Below are positions 1 to 7,079 of a stretch of DNA of 20,830 nt, piece after piece. The notes beneath the pieces are model-generated. The model was not told the origin of the DNA and searched no databases. It saw nothing but the letters and a program-made list of their open reading frames with translations. This DNA is from Candidatus Dormiibacterota bacterium (GTDB lineage Bacteria; Chloroflexota; Dormibacteria; UBA8260; Bog-877), in NCBI GenBank assembly GCA_003164475.1, contig PLTL01000389.1:1-20830 (forward strand), written 5' to 3'. A program made the translations under genes and the position numbers. The stretch's first letter is position 1; each line of letters starts with the position of its first letter.

Positions 1-1
1 G

Positions 2-1264
2 GCGGCCTTCTCGGTGGGCGACCTGGTCCTGCTCAACTTCCTGACCCTGGTGACCGAGTTCATCGGAGTGGACCTCGGCCTGCGCTACTTCGGGATCACC
101 CCGCTGGCCTCCGTCCCGGTCGTGGCGATCGGACTTCTGGCCATGGTCGCGACTGGAAGTTTCCAGCGCTGGGAGCGCTTCATGTTCGTCTTCATCATCA
201 CCAGCCTCCTGATGTTCCCCCTGGCGGCGCTCTCGCACCCCACGGCGGTGCCGGTGCTCACCGGTCTGACCCACCCCGGCGTGAAGGGCGGTTTCGACTC
301 CACCGCAGTGCTGTTCGTGATCGCCGTGGTGGGCACCACCATCGCCCCCTGGCAGCTCTTCTTCCAGCAGTCAAACGTGATCGACAAGCGGATCACGACC
401 AGGTGGCTCAAGTACGAGCTCGCCGACACCTCGATCGGGGCGGTGCTCACCGCCGCGGGTGCGGCCGCGCTGATGATCGCCGCCGCCTTCGCCTTCTCTC
501 ACAGCAACCTCGCCGGACATTTCGGGTCGGGGCTGACCGTGGCCGAGGGGCTGAGCCACAAGGCGGGCTCGGCATCGGGGGCCATATTCGCGGTGATCCT
601 GGTCAACGCGTCAGTGATCGGCGCCTCGGCGGTGACCCTGGCCACCTCCTACGCCCTCGGCGACATCTTCGGCCTCCGCCACTCGCTGCACCGCAGCATC
701 CGGGAGGCCAAAGGTTTCTACCTGAGCTTCGCCGCCATGATCGCTCTGGCGGCGGGCATCGTTCTCATTCCCGGAACCCCGCTCGGCCTCATGACCACAG
801 GTGTCCAGGTCCTCGCGGGAGTGCTGCTCCCCTCCGCGATCGTGTTCCTCCTGTTGCTTTGCAACGACGCCGAGGTGCTGGGCCCCTGGGTCAACTCCAT
901 GCGCCAGAACGTGGTCGCGAGCGTGATCGTCTCGGTGCTGGTCCTGCTCTCCCTCATCCTCACCGTCACCACCGTCTTCCCCTCCCTGCCCCTTGGTCCC
1001 TTCACCGGAGGTGTGGTCCTGATCGGTGCCGCCGGCCTGGTCTGGTTCGAGATAGCCTCCCGGAGGCGAAAGGGGACCGACCCCGAGCGCCAGCGCTCGG
1101 TGGGAGGTGATCGCCACCTGTGGCGGATGCCGCCTCTGGCCGACCTCAAGCCACCCGTGTGGTCGCGGGCACAGCGCATCGGCATGTTCGTCCTCCGCGG
1201 CTACCTGGTGGTGGCCGTGCTCGTGCTCGCGGTCAAGATCGCTCAAGTCGCCCTCGCCCGCTAG
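2..1264 (+). CDS. NRAMP-superfamily divalent metal transporter, 5' truncated
   Basis: Integral membrane protein predicted to move divalent metal ions across the cytoplasmic membrane. The reading frame is open from base 2, so the gene starts before the window; the GTG at 14 is unlikely to be the true start because the protein already begins in the middle of the fold. The TM1 region that carries the family DPGN motif is missing. About ten hydrophobic segments remain. The segment aligning with NRAMP TM6 reads GTTIAPWQLFFQQS (about residues 106-119 counted from GTG 14), so the canonical MPH metal-binding triplet is replaced by APW. As I recall, this is seen in NRAMP-related magnesium transporters rather than in Mn/Fe carriers. 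The C-terminus has a basic cytoplasmic stretch, a WRMPPL motif and a last hydrophobic helix. It ends with TAG and converges on the PfkB gene. Family assignment is confident; substrate is inference. Confidence 0.85.
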   Translation, partial: AAFSVGDLVLLNFLTLVTEFIGVDLGLRYFGITPLASVPVVAIGLLAMVATGSFQRWERFMFVFIITSLLMFPLAALSHPTAVPVLTGLTHPGVKGGFDSTAVLFVIAVVGTTIAPWQLFFQQSNVIDKRITTRWLKYELADTSIGAVLTAAGAAALMIAAAFAFSHSNLAGHFGSGLTVAEGLSHKAGSASGAIFAVILVNASVIGASAVTLATSYALGDIFGLRHSLHRSIREAKGFYLSFAAMIALAAGIVLIPGTPLGLMTTGVQVLAGVLLPSAIVFLLLLCNDAEVLGPWVNSMRQNVVASVIVSVLVLLSLILTVTTVFPSLPLGPFTGGVVLIGAAGLVWFEIASRRRKGTDPERQRSVGGDRHLWRMPPLADLKPPVWSRAQRIGMFVLRGYLVVAVLVLAVKIAQVALAR

Positions 1265-1378
1265 GCCGTCCCGATCACGGCCGGGTGGCGGCAGCGGTGC
1301 CAGCGCTCGGCCACATCCCAACTCTGCCACCGGGGGTGACGAGGCGAAGGAGACGAGCGGTTCGTCCCTGAGGATCGC

Positions 1379-1405
1379 CCGCCCCGGCCGGGCCGGCAGG
1401 GGCGG
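1379..1405. terminator. GC-rich hairpin between convergent genes
   Basis: Between the 3' ends of the transporter and kinase genes there is an imperfect inverted repeat: CCGCC-CCGGCC, a one-base loop, GGCCGG, a four-base bulge (CAGG), then GGCGG. This gives 11 base pairs, all G-C. It has no T-tract on either side, so it is not a canonical intrinsic terminator. A bidirectional stop or transcript-end stabiliser is a guess from position. The rest of the 209-bp gap (1265-1473) shows nothing I recognise. Confidence 0.3.
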
Positions 1406-1473
1406 AGATCCCTTGGCCGACGGGGCGGGCGTGGCTGAGCTGACCCGGGGGCCAGGATCCTTCGCCCGGTTGG

Positions 1474-2340
1474 TCAGGAAGCTGCCGCGGCCACCAGGCC
1501 AGCCGTGCCGAACCCAGAGATGGCCTTGGCGGCGCAGTCGAGGCCGGCAAGCATCGCCTCCTCCACAGCCGCCTCGTCGGTCCTCTTCAGCTGGGCCATC
1601 CGCCCCAGCAGGCCCCCAGCCAGGGCGTCCCCGGCCCCGGTCGGGTCCATCACCCGCTCCACCTTGGCGGCCGGGAAGGATCGCTCCCGTGTAGCGGTTA
1701 TCAGGGTCGCCCCCGCCTTGCCCTCCTTGAGGACGATAGCCCGAAGCCTGCCCCGGCCGACCAGGGAGCGGGCCGCCTCGGCCGCCGTCCCCTGGGCCCC
1801 GGCCAGTGCGGCCAGCTCGGCCCGGTTGACGAACACGAGGTCTGCGGCGGCCGCCAGCTCCAGGAGCAGTCCCCTTTGGGTGGCGATGAAGTCCCGCATG
1901 GTATCGAGGGCCACCAACTGCGAACCGGGGAGCAACCCGAGCAGGTCGAGCTGCGCCTGGGGCGGCATCGAGCCCAGGAAGAGGATGCGGCTGCGAAGCG
2001 CCGCTCCTCGTGTCCGCGGCCGCCAACCTTCGTACACCCCCAGGGCCTGGTGCTCCTCGAGGGGAACTGCGGCGTCAGCCCCATGAACGGCCCGCCAGCG
2101 GTAGGTCGGGCCGGCGATCCGCTCCACCCCCTCCAGGGCTACCCCGGGCCGGGCCAGAAGCGATGCCAGCTCCTCTCCATCGGCACCGATCGCTGCAACC
2201 GGGCGGACGGGGCAGTGGCGGCAGGCCGCCAGGGTGAAGTAGAGCGCCGATCCGCCGGGGACGGCGTGCACCGTGCCCGCCGGGGTGGTGAGGTCATCGA
2301 AGCCGAGGGTGCCACCGGCGGTGATGGCCCAGTCGCTCAC
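1474..2340 (-). CDS. PfkB-family carbohydrate/nucleoside kinase
   Basis: Cytoplasmic ribokinase-fold enzyme predicted to phosphorylate a sugar or nucleoside hydroxyl with ATP. The 288-residue length is typical of the family. The N-terminal part has PGGSALYFTLAA (about residue 28 on), fitting the first PfkB signature, and the C-terminal part has DPTGAGDALAGG (about 232-243), the second signature with the anion-hole GAGD and catalytic Asp near residue 238. The start is GTG at 2340, 22 bp after the stop of the 129-aa gene at 2363, so the two are probably co-transcribed. I cannot deduce the substrate: the residues that separate ribokinases, fructokinases and adenosine kinases are not diagnostic by eye. 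Nothing nearby points to a particular sugar pathway. Confidence 0.88.
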   Translation of the reverse strand: MSDWAITAGGTLGFDDLTTPAGTVHAVPGGSALYFTLAACRHCPVRPVAAIGADGEELASLLARPGVALEGVERIAGPTYRWRAVHGADAAVPLEEHQALGVYEGWRPRTRGAALRSRILFLGSMPPQAQLDLLGLLPGSQLVALDTMRDFIATQRGLLLELAAAADLVFVNRAELAALAGAQGTAAEAARSLVGRGRLRAIVLKEGKAGATLITATRERSFPAAKVERVMDPTGAGDALAGGLLGRMAQLKRTDEAAVEEAMLAGLDCAAKAISGFGTAGLVAAAAS

Positions 2341-2362
2341 GGCCGAGCCGTCCCCGCCGGAG

Positions 2363-2752
2363 CTACGGCTGACGAAAGAGCGGGATCACCGGCGCCAGGC
2401 CGCGGTGCCGCTCGTCCTGGGCGGCCCGCATCAGCCGGGCCTGGACCTCGAACAGGATCTCGCCGACATGGTCCGGGTGACGATCCCGGCCCAGCTCCAG
2501 CCGCAGACGGGGATCGACCGAGTTGGTGAGCGCCGCCACCTGCTCCCAGACCCGCCCGGAGATGAACCTGTGGGACTGGAGCCGGCAGCGCTCCACATGT
2601 TCCAGGAGTTCGTCCGACATCTGGAGCCGCTGGTGCGCGGTGCGGCAGTGCCGGGAGCGGAAGGTGAGCTGGACTCGCGCCGCGGCAATCTGCAGCGCGG
2701 TCAGTTCGTACGGGTTGCGGTAGGCAGCAGCAGCCGACATCGGCGCCATCAT
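2363..2752 (-). CDS. uncharacterised 129-aa protein
   Basis: I do not recognise this protein. It starts with two consecutive ATG codons (2752 and 2749), with a third ATG at 2740; there is no clear ribosome-binding site. Third codon positions are overwhelmingly G or C, as in the confident genes here, and the residue mix is balanced rather than the Arg/Pro/Ser bias of shadow frames, so it is likely real. The sequence looks mostly helical and charged, has no signal peptide or membrane segment, and contains a small SRHCRTAH cluster around residues 33-40. It lies 22 bp before the PfkB gene in the same direction and is divergent from the NUDIX gene, whose start is 34 bp away. Function unknown. Confidence 0.6.
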   Translation of the reverse strand: MMAPMSAAAAYRNPYELTALQIAAARVQLTFRSRHCRTAHQRLQMSDELLEHVERCRLQSHRFISGRVWEQVAALTNSVDPRLRLELGRDRHPDHVGEILFEVQARLMRAAQDERHRGLAPVIPLFRQP

Positions 2753-2771
2753 AGCGGCGGCTCGATTGGCC

Positions 2772-2777
2772 TATCCT
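2772..2777 (+). promoter_or_regulatory. -10 element for a leaderless NUDIX transcript
   Basis: TATCCT lies exactly 9 nt before the ATG at 2787, and no Shine-Dalgarno sequence is present. This spacing would put transcription initiation at or next to the start codon. No convincing -35 hexamer was seen. The EF-G2 gene shows the same arrangement (TAGAAT, 9 nt, ATG), which supports the call. Confidence 0.45.
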
Positions 2778-2786
2778 CAGATCCGC

Positions 2787-3365
2787 ATGCTCAACCAGGA
2801 ACTGGGACCCGAGGTCCTCATCGGCAGTCAGGAGCGCTTCGCCGGGCGCCTCATCCGTGTCACGGTGGACCGGGTCCGGCTGCACAACGGTGCCGAGGCT
2901 GAGCGCGAGGTGGTGCACCACCCAGGAGGGGTTGGAGTGGTGGCCGTCGCCGAGGACGGCTCGGTGCTGCTGGTGCGGCAATACCGTCATCCGGCCGGAG
3001 AACTCCTGTGGGAGATCCCCGCCGGGGGAAGGGAAACGGGGGAGTCCGCGCTCGAGGCGGCCCGCCGCGAACTCGCCGAGGAGACCGGCTACGCGGCCGA
3101 GTCCTGGCTCGGTCTGGGGGCCACCTTCCTGGCTCCGGGGTACAGCACCGAGCTGCTCTGGTACTTCCGGGCGACCGGCCTGACCCGGGTTGGCAACCCC
3201 CATCCCGACCCCGACGAGCTGCTGGAGACCCGCTCGTTCACCGGGCAGCAGATTGCCGAACTGGCCAGCCGAGGGGGGCTGCGCGATGCCAAGACGCTGG
3301 CGGGTCTGGCCCTGGCCGGAGCTCTGGGCCTGGCCTCGGGCGGGCCTGGCCCGGGCACGCCATGA
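2787..3365 (+). CDS. NUDIX hydrolase, ADP-ribose pyrophosphatase type
   Basis: Predicted soluble hydrolase that splits ADP-ribose or related nucleoside diphosphate sugars. With the ATG at 2787 it is 192 aa, the usual size for NudF-like enzymes. The complete Nudix box GX5EX7REUXEEXGU runs from about G80 to Y102, with E95, E98 and E99 as metal ligands. The preceding RQYRHP and WEIPAG motifs are typical of ADP-ribose pyrophosphatases. A TTG at 2766 would add seven residues, but the -10-like TATCCT lies inside that extension, so the ATG is preferred. The stop overlaps an ATG (ATGA, 3362-3365) that looks like a coupled start but leads into a ten-codon dead end; see the YjbQ entry. Confidence 0.93.
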   Translation: MLNQELGPEVLIGSQERFAGRLIRVTVDRVRLHNGAEAEREVVHHPGGVGVVAVAEDGSVLLVRQYRHPAGELLWEIPAGGRETGESALEAARRELAEETGYAAESWLGLGATFLAPGYSTELLWYFRATGLTRVGNPHPDPDELLETRSFTGQQIAELASRGGLRDAKTLAGLALAGALGLASGGPGPGTP

Positions 3366-3404
3366 GCTCCGGGCGTCCAGGGCGCCGGGCTTGAGGGTGC
3401 GGCC

Positions 3405-3806
3405 CTGATCTCCGAGGAGCTGCGGGTCGACACGTCGACGGCGATCGTGGTGGACCTAACCGACAGCCTCCGGAGGTTCTGCTCGGGCAAAGGGGATGGC
3501 CTGGCCCACGCCTTCGTGCCCCACGCCACCGCCGCGCTGGTGCTGATTGAGCTGGGCGCTGGCAGCGAAGCCGACCTGGTGGAGTGGCTCGGACAGGTGC
3601 TGCCCCGAGGCGCCAGCTACCAGCACCGGCACGGTCCTCGCGGCCACGGAGCCGACCACCTCCTGCCCGCCGTCCTGGGCAGCTCGGTCTTGGTGCCGGT
3701 GCTGAACGGGAGTCCTCTGCTGGGAGCGTGGCAGAGCCTGGCCCTGATCGACACCAACGAAGAGGCCGACCTCCGCCGGGTGCGGCTCAGCTTCGTGCCC
3801 GGCTGA
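3405..3806 (+). CDS. YjbQ-family protein (UPF0047), start codon unusual
   Basis: Small cytoplasmic protein of the YjbQ/UPF0047 family; some members have been reported to have weak thiamine-phosphate synthase activity, but the physiological role is unsettled. Typical motifs are HATAAL in the first half and, near the C-terminus, HRHG, a LLPAVLGSSVLVPV strand and GAWQSLALID. Family members usually begin just before a segment like ISEELRVDTSTAIVVDLTD. That segment is encoded here from 3408, but no ATG, GTG or TTG lies in frame between the upstream stop (3363) and GTG 3447. I placed the start at CTG 3405, giving 133 aa; a GTG 3447 start would give 119 aa and lose the first conserved strand. It follows the NUDIX gene and is probably co-transcribed. 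Family is certain, 5' end is not. Confidence 0.85.
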   Translation: MISEELRVDTSTAIVVDLTDSLRRFCSGKGDGLAHAFVPHATAALVLIELGAGSEADLVEWLGQVLPRGASYQHRHGPRGHGADHLLPAVLGSSVLVPVLNGSPLLGAWQSLALIDTNEEADLRRVRLSFVPG

Positions 3807-3918
3807 TCTCCGCGAGCGGGTCCCGGGGCGGCTCGGGGAGTGAGAGGAGATCAGCTGCTAGGCGCCCTGGGGCACGGCGTCGTGGCTGTGCCGCCGCCAC
3901 CGCTGCCCTGCGGCAGGA

Positions 3919-4890
3919 TCAGCTGCGGCCGCGGCCCTCGAGCTGGCCGGCGGGCACGGTCCCTAGCCTCCCGGCCCGGAAATCCGCGAACGCCTGCGCC
4001 AACTCCTCACTGCTGTTCATCACGAACGGACCGTACTGGGCGACCGGCTCGCGGATCGGCCGGCCCCCCAGGATCAGCACATCCAGGGCTGGACTGCGGC
4101 TCTCCTGCTCCTCATCGGCCTGGATCCTGATGTAGTCCCCGGCCCCGAACACAACCAGCTGACCCATCGCGAACCTGGGGCCGGCCCCGGCCCTCCCCGC
4201 TCCCGCTAGTGAATAGGCGAGGGCGTTGAAGTCGGGACGCCAGGGGAGCACCAGCTGGGCCCCGGGGCTGAGGGTGGCGTGGACCAGAGCGATGGGCGTG
4301 TGGGTGATGCCCGGCCCCGGGCGTCCATCCACCTCCCCGGCTATGACCCGGATCAACACCCCCCCGTCGCTCGAGGAGAGCAGGGTCACCCTGCTGGCCC
4401 GGATGTCCTGGTAGCGGGGCGCCACCCACTTCAGGGCGGCAGGCAGGTTCACCCAGAGCTGGATGCCATGGAACAGGCCTCCCGAGACCACCAGCCGCTC
4501 AGGTGGGGTCTCGATGTGGAGGATCCCGGCTCCGGCCGTCATCCACTGGGTGTCACCGTTGGTGATCAGGCCTCCGCCGCCGTTTGAGTCCTGGTGCTGG
4601 AAGGAGCCGTCGATCATGTAGGTCACCGTCTCGAAGCCACGGTGGGGATGCCATGGGGTGCCCTTGGGCTCCCCGGGGGCGTACTCCACCTCACCCATCT
4701 GGTCCATGTGCACGAAGGGGTCCAGCTGGGCCTTGCTCACCCCGGCGAACGCGCGCCTGACCGGGAAGCCCTCACCCTCCAGAGCGTTCGGAGCGGACGT
4801 GATCGAGGTCACTGCCCGGCTGACGGTCAGGGACTCGTCGAGCTGACGAAGTCTCGGCACGGCGAGGGGATTGGCGGTGATGGCTGGCAT
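3919..4890 (-). CDS. pirin-family bicupin protein
   Basis: Metal-binding cupin of the pirin family; bacterial members include quercetin 2,3-dioxygenases and proteins of unknown role. The N-terminal cupin carries the ligand set H81-x-H83 (WHPHRGFET) and H125-x-E127 (ILHIE), matching the spacing of the human pirin iron site. GDTQWMTAGAGI is the usual strand before the second pair. The chosen ATG at 4890 gives 323 aa and follows an AGGAGG Shine-Dalgarno four bases upstream; an ORF opening 17 codons earlier is less likely because it would read through the operator-like palindrome and this SD. The gene lies downstream of the EF-G2 gene on the same strand with an 80-bp gap that holds its own regulatory elements. 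Confidence 0.92.
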   Translation of the reverse strand: MPAITANPLAVPRLRQLDESLTVSRAVTSITSAPNALEGEGFPVRRAFAGVSKAQLDPFVHMDQMGEVEYAPGEPKGTPWHPHRGFETVTYMIDGSFQHQDSNGGGGLITNGDTQWMTAGAGILHIETPPERLVVSGGLFHGIQLWVNLPAALKWVAPRYQDIRASRVTLLSSSDGGVLIRVIAGEVDGRPGPGITHTPIALVHATLSPGAQLVLPWRPDFNALAYSLAGAGRAGAGPRFAMGQLVVFGAGDYIRIQADEEQESRSPALDVLILGGRPIREPVAQYGPFVMNSSEELAQAFADFRAGRLGTVPAGQLEGRGRS

Positions 4891-4894
4891 GGGG

Positions 4895-4900
4895 CCTCCT
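4895..4900 (-). promoter_or_regulatory. Shine-Dalgarno of the pirin gene
   Basis: On the minus strand AGGAGG is followed by CCCC and then ATG at 4890. This decides the start of the pirin gene. The site lies inside one arm of a 10-bp inverted repeat whose other arm covers the stop codon of the upstream EF-G2 gene. Confidence 0.7.
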
Positions 4901-4920
4901 GACGAGATCGGTTGGATCCA

Positions 4921-4942
4921 GCAACTTAGTTGCTCGTGCAAC
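4921..4942. promoter_or_regulatory. operator-like palindrome upstream of pirin gene
   Basis: The element reads GCAAC-TTA-GTTGC-TCGT-GCAAC. It is a perfect 5-bp inverted repeat around TTA (4921-4933) that overlaps a second one, TTGC-TCGT-GCAA (4930-4941), so three alternating half-sites are present. It sits between a -10-like TATGGT and the pirin start, where a bound repressor would block transcription. Pirin genes are often controlled by MarR- or HxlR-type regulators; that link is inference, and no regulator gene is visible in the window. Confidence 0.5.
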
Positions 4943-4946
4943 CATA
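4941..4946 (-). promoter_or_regulatory. possible -10 element of the pirin gene
   Basis: On the minus strand TATGGT (4 of 6 to consensus) lies just upstream of the palindrome, about 50 bp before the ATG. No good -35 element is seen at 16-18 bp, so it would need an activator or a different sigma factor. Confidence 0.3.
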
Positions 4947-4970
4947 CCCCACCTGCGGGGGACCACTCCG

Positions 4971-7019
4971 TCAGGAGGTGGCGGAATCCCGGCCATGGAG
5001 GAGCTGCCGGCGGGCCTCAACGATCGGCTGAGCCACCTGCGGCGGCACCTCCTCATAGTGGCTGAAGCTCATGCTGTAGCGGCCGCGGCCCTGGGTCATG
5101 GCCCGCAGCTCGACCGGGAACCGGTACATCTCGGCCAGGGGCACCTTGGCGGTGACCTGCTCCAGCGCACCTCCCATCGGGGTCATGCCTCCGATGCGGC
5201 CCCGCCGGGAGTTGAGGTGGCCGATCACGTCTCCCATGTTGGCTGAAGGGACGATCACCTCCACATCCATGACGGGCTCGAGAAGGTAGGCGCCAGCCTT
5301 CTCCACAGCCTCCCGCATGGCCATGGCGCCGGCCATCTGGAAGGCGATGTCCTTGCCGTCCACAGGATGGGTCGAGCCATCCACCAGCCGGACCTTGGCG
5401 TCGACGATCGGGTAGCCGGCCAGAACCCCCTGCTCTAGGGTCTGCCGCACGCCCTTCTCAACCGAGGGCCGGAACTGCTGGGGGATCGAGCCGCCGAAGA
5501 TCTTGTCCTCCCAGACGAATCCTTCTCCCCGCGGCAGCGGTTCGAGCTCGATGGTGCAGTCGCCGTAGAGGCCGGCGCCTCCTGACTGCTTCTTGTACTT
5601 GTGCTGCTGCCGCGCGGCGCCGCGGATCGCCTCCTGGTACGGGACCTGGGGCACCGCCAGGAGGGCCTCCACCTGGTACTTGCGCCGCAGCTTCTCCAGG
5701 GTCACGTCCAGATGGACGTCGCCGAGGCCGTGGAGGAGGGTCTCATGGGTGTCGGGATCACGCTCGATCCGCAGGGTGGGGTCCTCCTCCAGGATGTGGT
5801 TGAGCCCGGCGTTGATTTTTTCCTCATCTCCTTTGGACTTGGGCCGGATCGCCATGGTGTACGAGGTGGGCGGGAACTCCAGCCGGGCCTGGGCGGCCGT
5901 CCCCTTCGGCCCCAGGGTGTCCCCGGTCCCGATGTGGAGAAGCTTGGTGACGGCCCCGATCTCCCCGACTCCCAGCTGCTCCACCGGCTCCAGGGTCTTG
6001 CCCCTGGGCCTCATCGGCCGGGCGATCCGCTCCTCCTCGCCAGTGCGAGGGTTGAAGAGGTGGGCGTCGCCCCTGAGGGCCCCGCTCACCACCCGGAAGT
6101 AGGAGATCTTGCCGAACGGGTCGGCCACGGTCTTGAAGAAGAACAGCGTGGGGGAACCCTGCGCCTGGGCGGCGCTGGCACTCGGGCGGAGGTAGCTGAC
6201 CAGGGAGTCGAGCACCGGCCCCGCCCCCAGGGCTTGGATGGGGGCCGCCACCAGGACCGGGGCCAGCTTGGCCTGGGAAGAAGCCAGACGGAGAGCCTCC
6301 TGAAGCTCTTCCCGGGACGGTTCCTGGCCCTCCAGGTACCGTTCCAGCAGGGCGTCGTCGGTCTCGGCCACCGCCTCCACCAACTCCTGCCGACGCTTGG
6401 CGGCCTGGTCCGCAAGCTCCGTCGGGCAGTCGGCCTCAGCGTATCCGCCATTGGCGTCGAAGATCATCGCCCGGCCAGAGAGCAGGTCGACCGCTCCCTT
6501 GAAGGAGCGCTCTTGGCCGATCGGGATCTGGAGGGCGATCGGCTTGGGGTCGAGCCGCTGCTGCAAGCTGGCATAGGTGGCCTCGAAGTCGGCGTGCTCC
6601 TTGTCCAGCTTGGTGATCACGATCAGGCGCGGGAGTCCACGCTCGGCCATCAGGTCCCAGGAGGTTTCGGCGCCGACGGGGAGCAGCCCACCAGAGGTGG
6701 CCGCCACCACCAGCAGCGCGGCGTCCGCCACCGCCAACGCCTCCCGCACCTCTCCTTCGAAGTCCTGGAAGCCGGGAGTGTCCAGCAGTGCCAGCCCCAC
6801 GTCCTTCCACCTGAGGTGGGCGATCCCCAGCTGGACCGAGATGTGGCGGCGCTGCTCCTCCGGCTCGTAGTCGAGCAGCGCCGTTCCCTGGTCGGTGGAG
6901 CCCAGCCGAGGGGAGGCCCCGGCGGCGAAGAGCAGCGACTCCGCCAGGGTCGTCTTTCCGTCGTGGCTGTGGCCCAGGATGGCCACGTTCATCCCGGGTC
7001 CGCTCGTGCCCTCTGTCAT
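4971..7019 (-). CDS. EF-G2-like translational GTPase
   Basis: Five-domain translation-factor GTPase, 682 aa, close to the usual EF-G length. The G domain has GHSHDGKTT (about 16-24, P-loop), DTPGF (80-84, G3) and TKLD (136-139, G4). Domain II, the RRKYQVEAL-type region of domain III, the domain IV regions and a domain V with SRRGRIGGMTP follow in order. It differs from canonical EF-G: the catalytic His of DTPGH is Phe, NKxD is TKLD, and the switch I ERGITI is replaced by a QRRHISV-like segment. These are hallmarks of the second EF-G class (FusA2/EF-G2, as in mycobacteria), whose role is not settled. It is therefore probably not the housekeeping fusA, which normally sits with rpsL/rpsG. The ATG at 7019 lacks a Shine-Dalgarno and is likely leaderless. 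Confidence 0.9.
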   Translation of the reverse strand: MTEGTSGPGMNVAILGHSHDGKTTLAESLLFAAGASPRLGSTDQGTALLDYEPEEQRRHISVQLGIAHLRWKDVGLALLDTPGFQDFEGEVREALAVADAALLVVAATSGGLLPVGAETSWDLMAERGLPRLIVITKLDKEHADFEATYASLQQRLDPKPIALQIPIGQERSFKGAVDLLSGRAMIFDANGGYAEADCPTELADQAAKRRQELVEAVAETDDALLERYLEGQEPSREELQEALRLASSQAKLAPVLVAAPIQALGAGPVLDSLVSYLRPSASAAQAQGSPTLFFFKTVADPFGKISYFRVVSGALRGDAHLFNPRTGEEERIARPMRPRGKTLEPVEQLGVGEIGAVTKLLHIGTGDTLGPKGTAAQARLEFPPTSYTMAIRPKSKGDEEKINAGLNHILEEDPTLRIERDPDTHETLLHGLGDVHLDVTLEKLRRKYQVEALLAVPQVPYQEAIRGAARQQHKYKKQSGGAGLYGDCTIELEPLPRGEGFVWEDKIFGGSIPQQFRPSVEKGVRQTLEQGVLAGYPIVDAKVRLVDGSTHPVDGKDIAFQMAGAMAMREAVEKAGAYLLEPVMDVEVIVPSANMGDVIGHLNSRRGRIGGMTPMGGALEQVTAKVPLAEMYRFPVELRAMTQGRGRYSMSFSHYEEVPPQVAQPIVEARRQLLHGRDSATS

Positions 7020-7028
7020 GCCGCCCTG

Positions 7029-7034
7029 ATTCTA
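7029..7034 (-). promoter_or_regulatory. -10 element for leaderless EF-G2 transcript
   Basis: On the minus strand TAGAAT (5 of 6 to TATAAT) is followed by nine bases (CAGGGCGGC) and the ATG at 7019. No Shine-Dalgarno exists, so the mRNA probably begins at or within a couple of bases of the start codon. A CTGGCC around the -35 position is weak. Confidence 0.5.
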
Positions 7035-7079
7035 GGGATCAGCCGCCACCCGGGCCAGGAGCTGGCGCAGACTTTGCCC

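Noticed and set aside
611..2026. 471-codon minus-strand open frame across the transporter and kinase genes
   Set aside because: Composition is dominated by Gly, Arg, Pro and Ala, it has no motif, and both strands are already explained by confident genes.
3849..3926. Direct repeat GATCAGCTGC (3849-3858 and 3917-3926)
   Set aside because: Ten bases containing the palindrome CAGCTG, one copy across the pirin stop; too short to mean an attachment site or mobile element.
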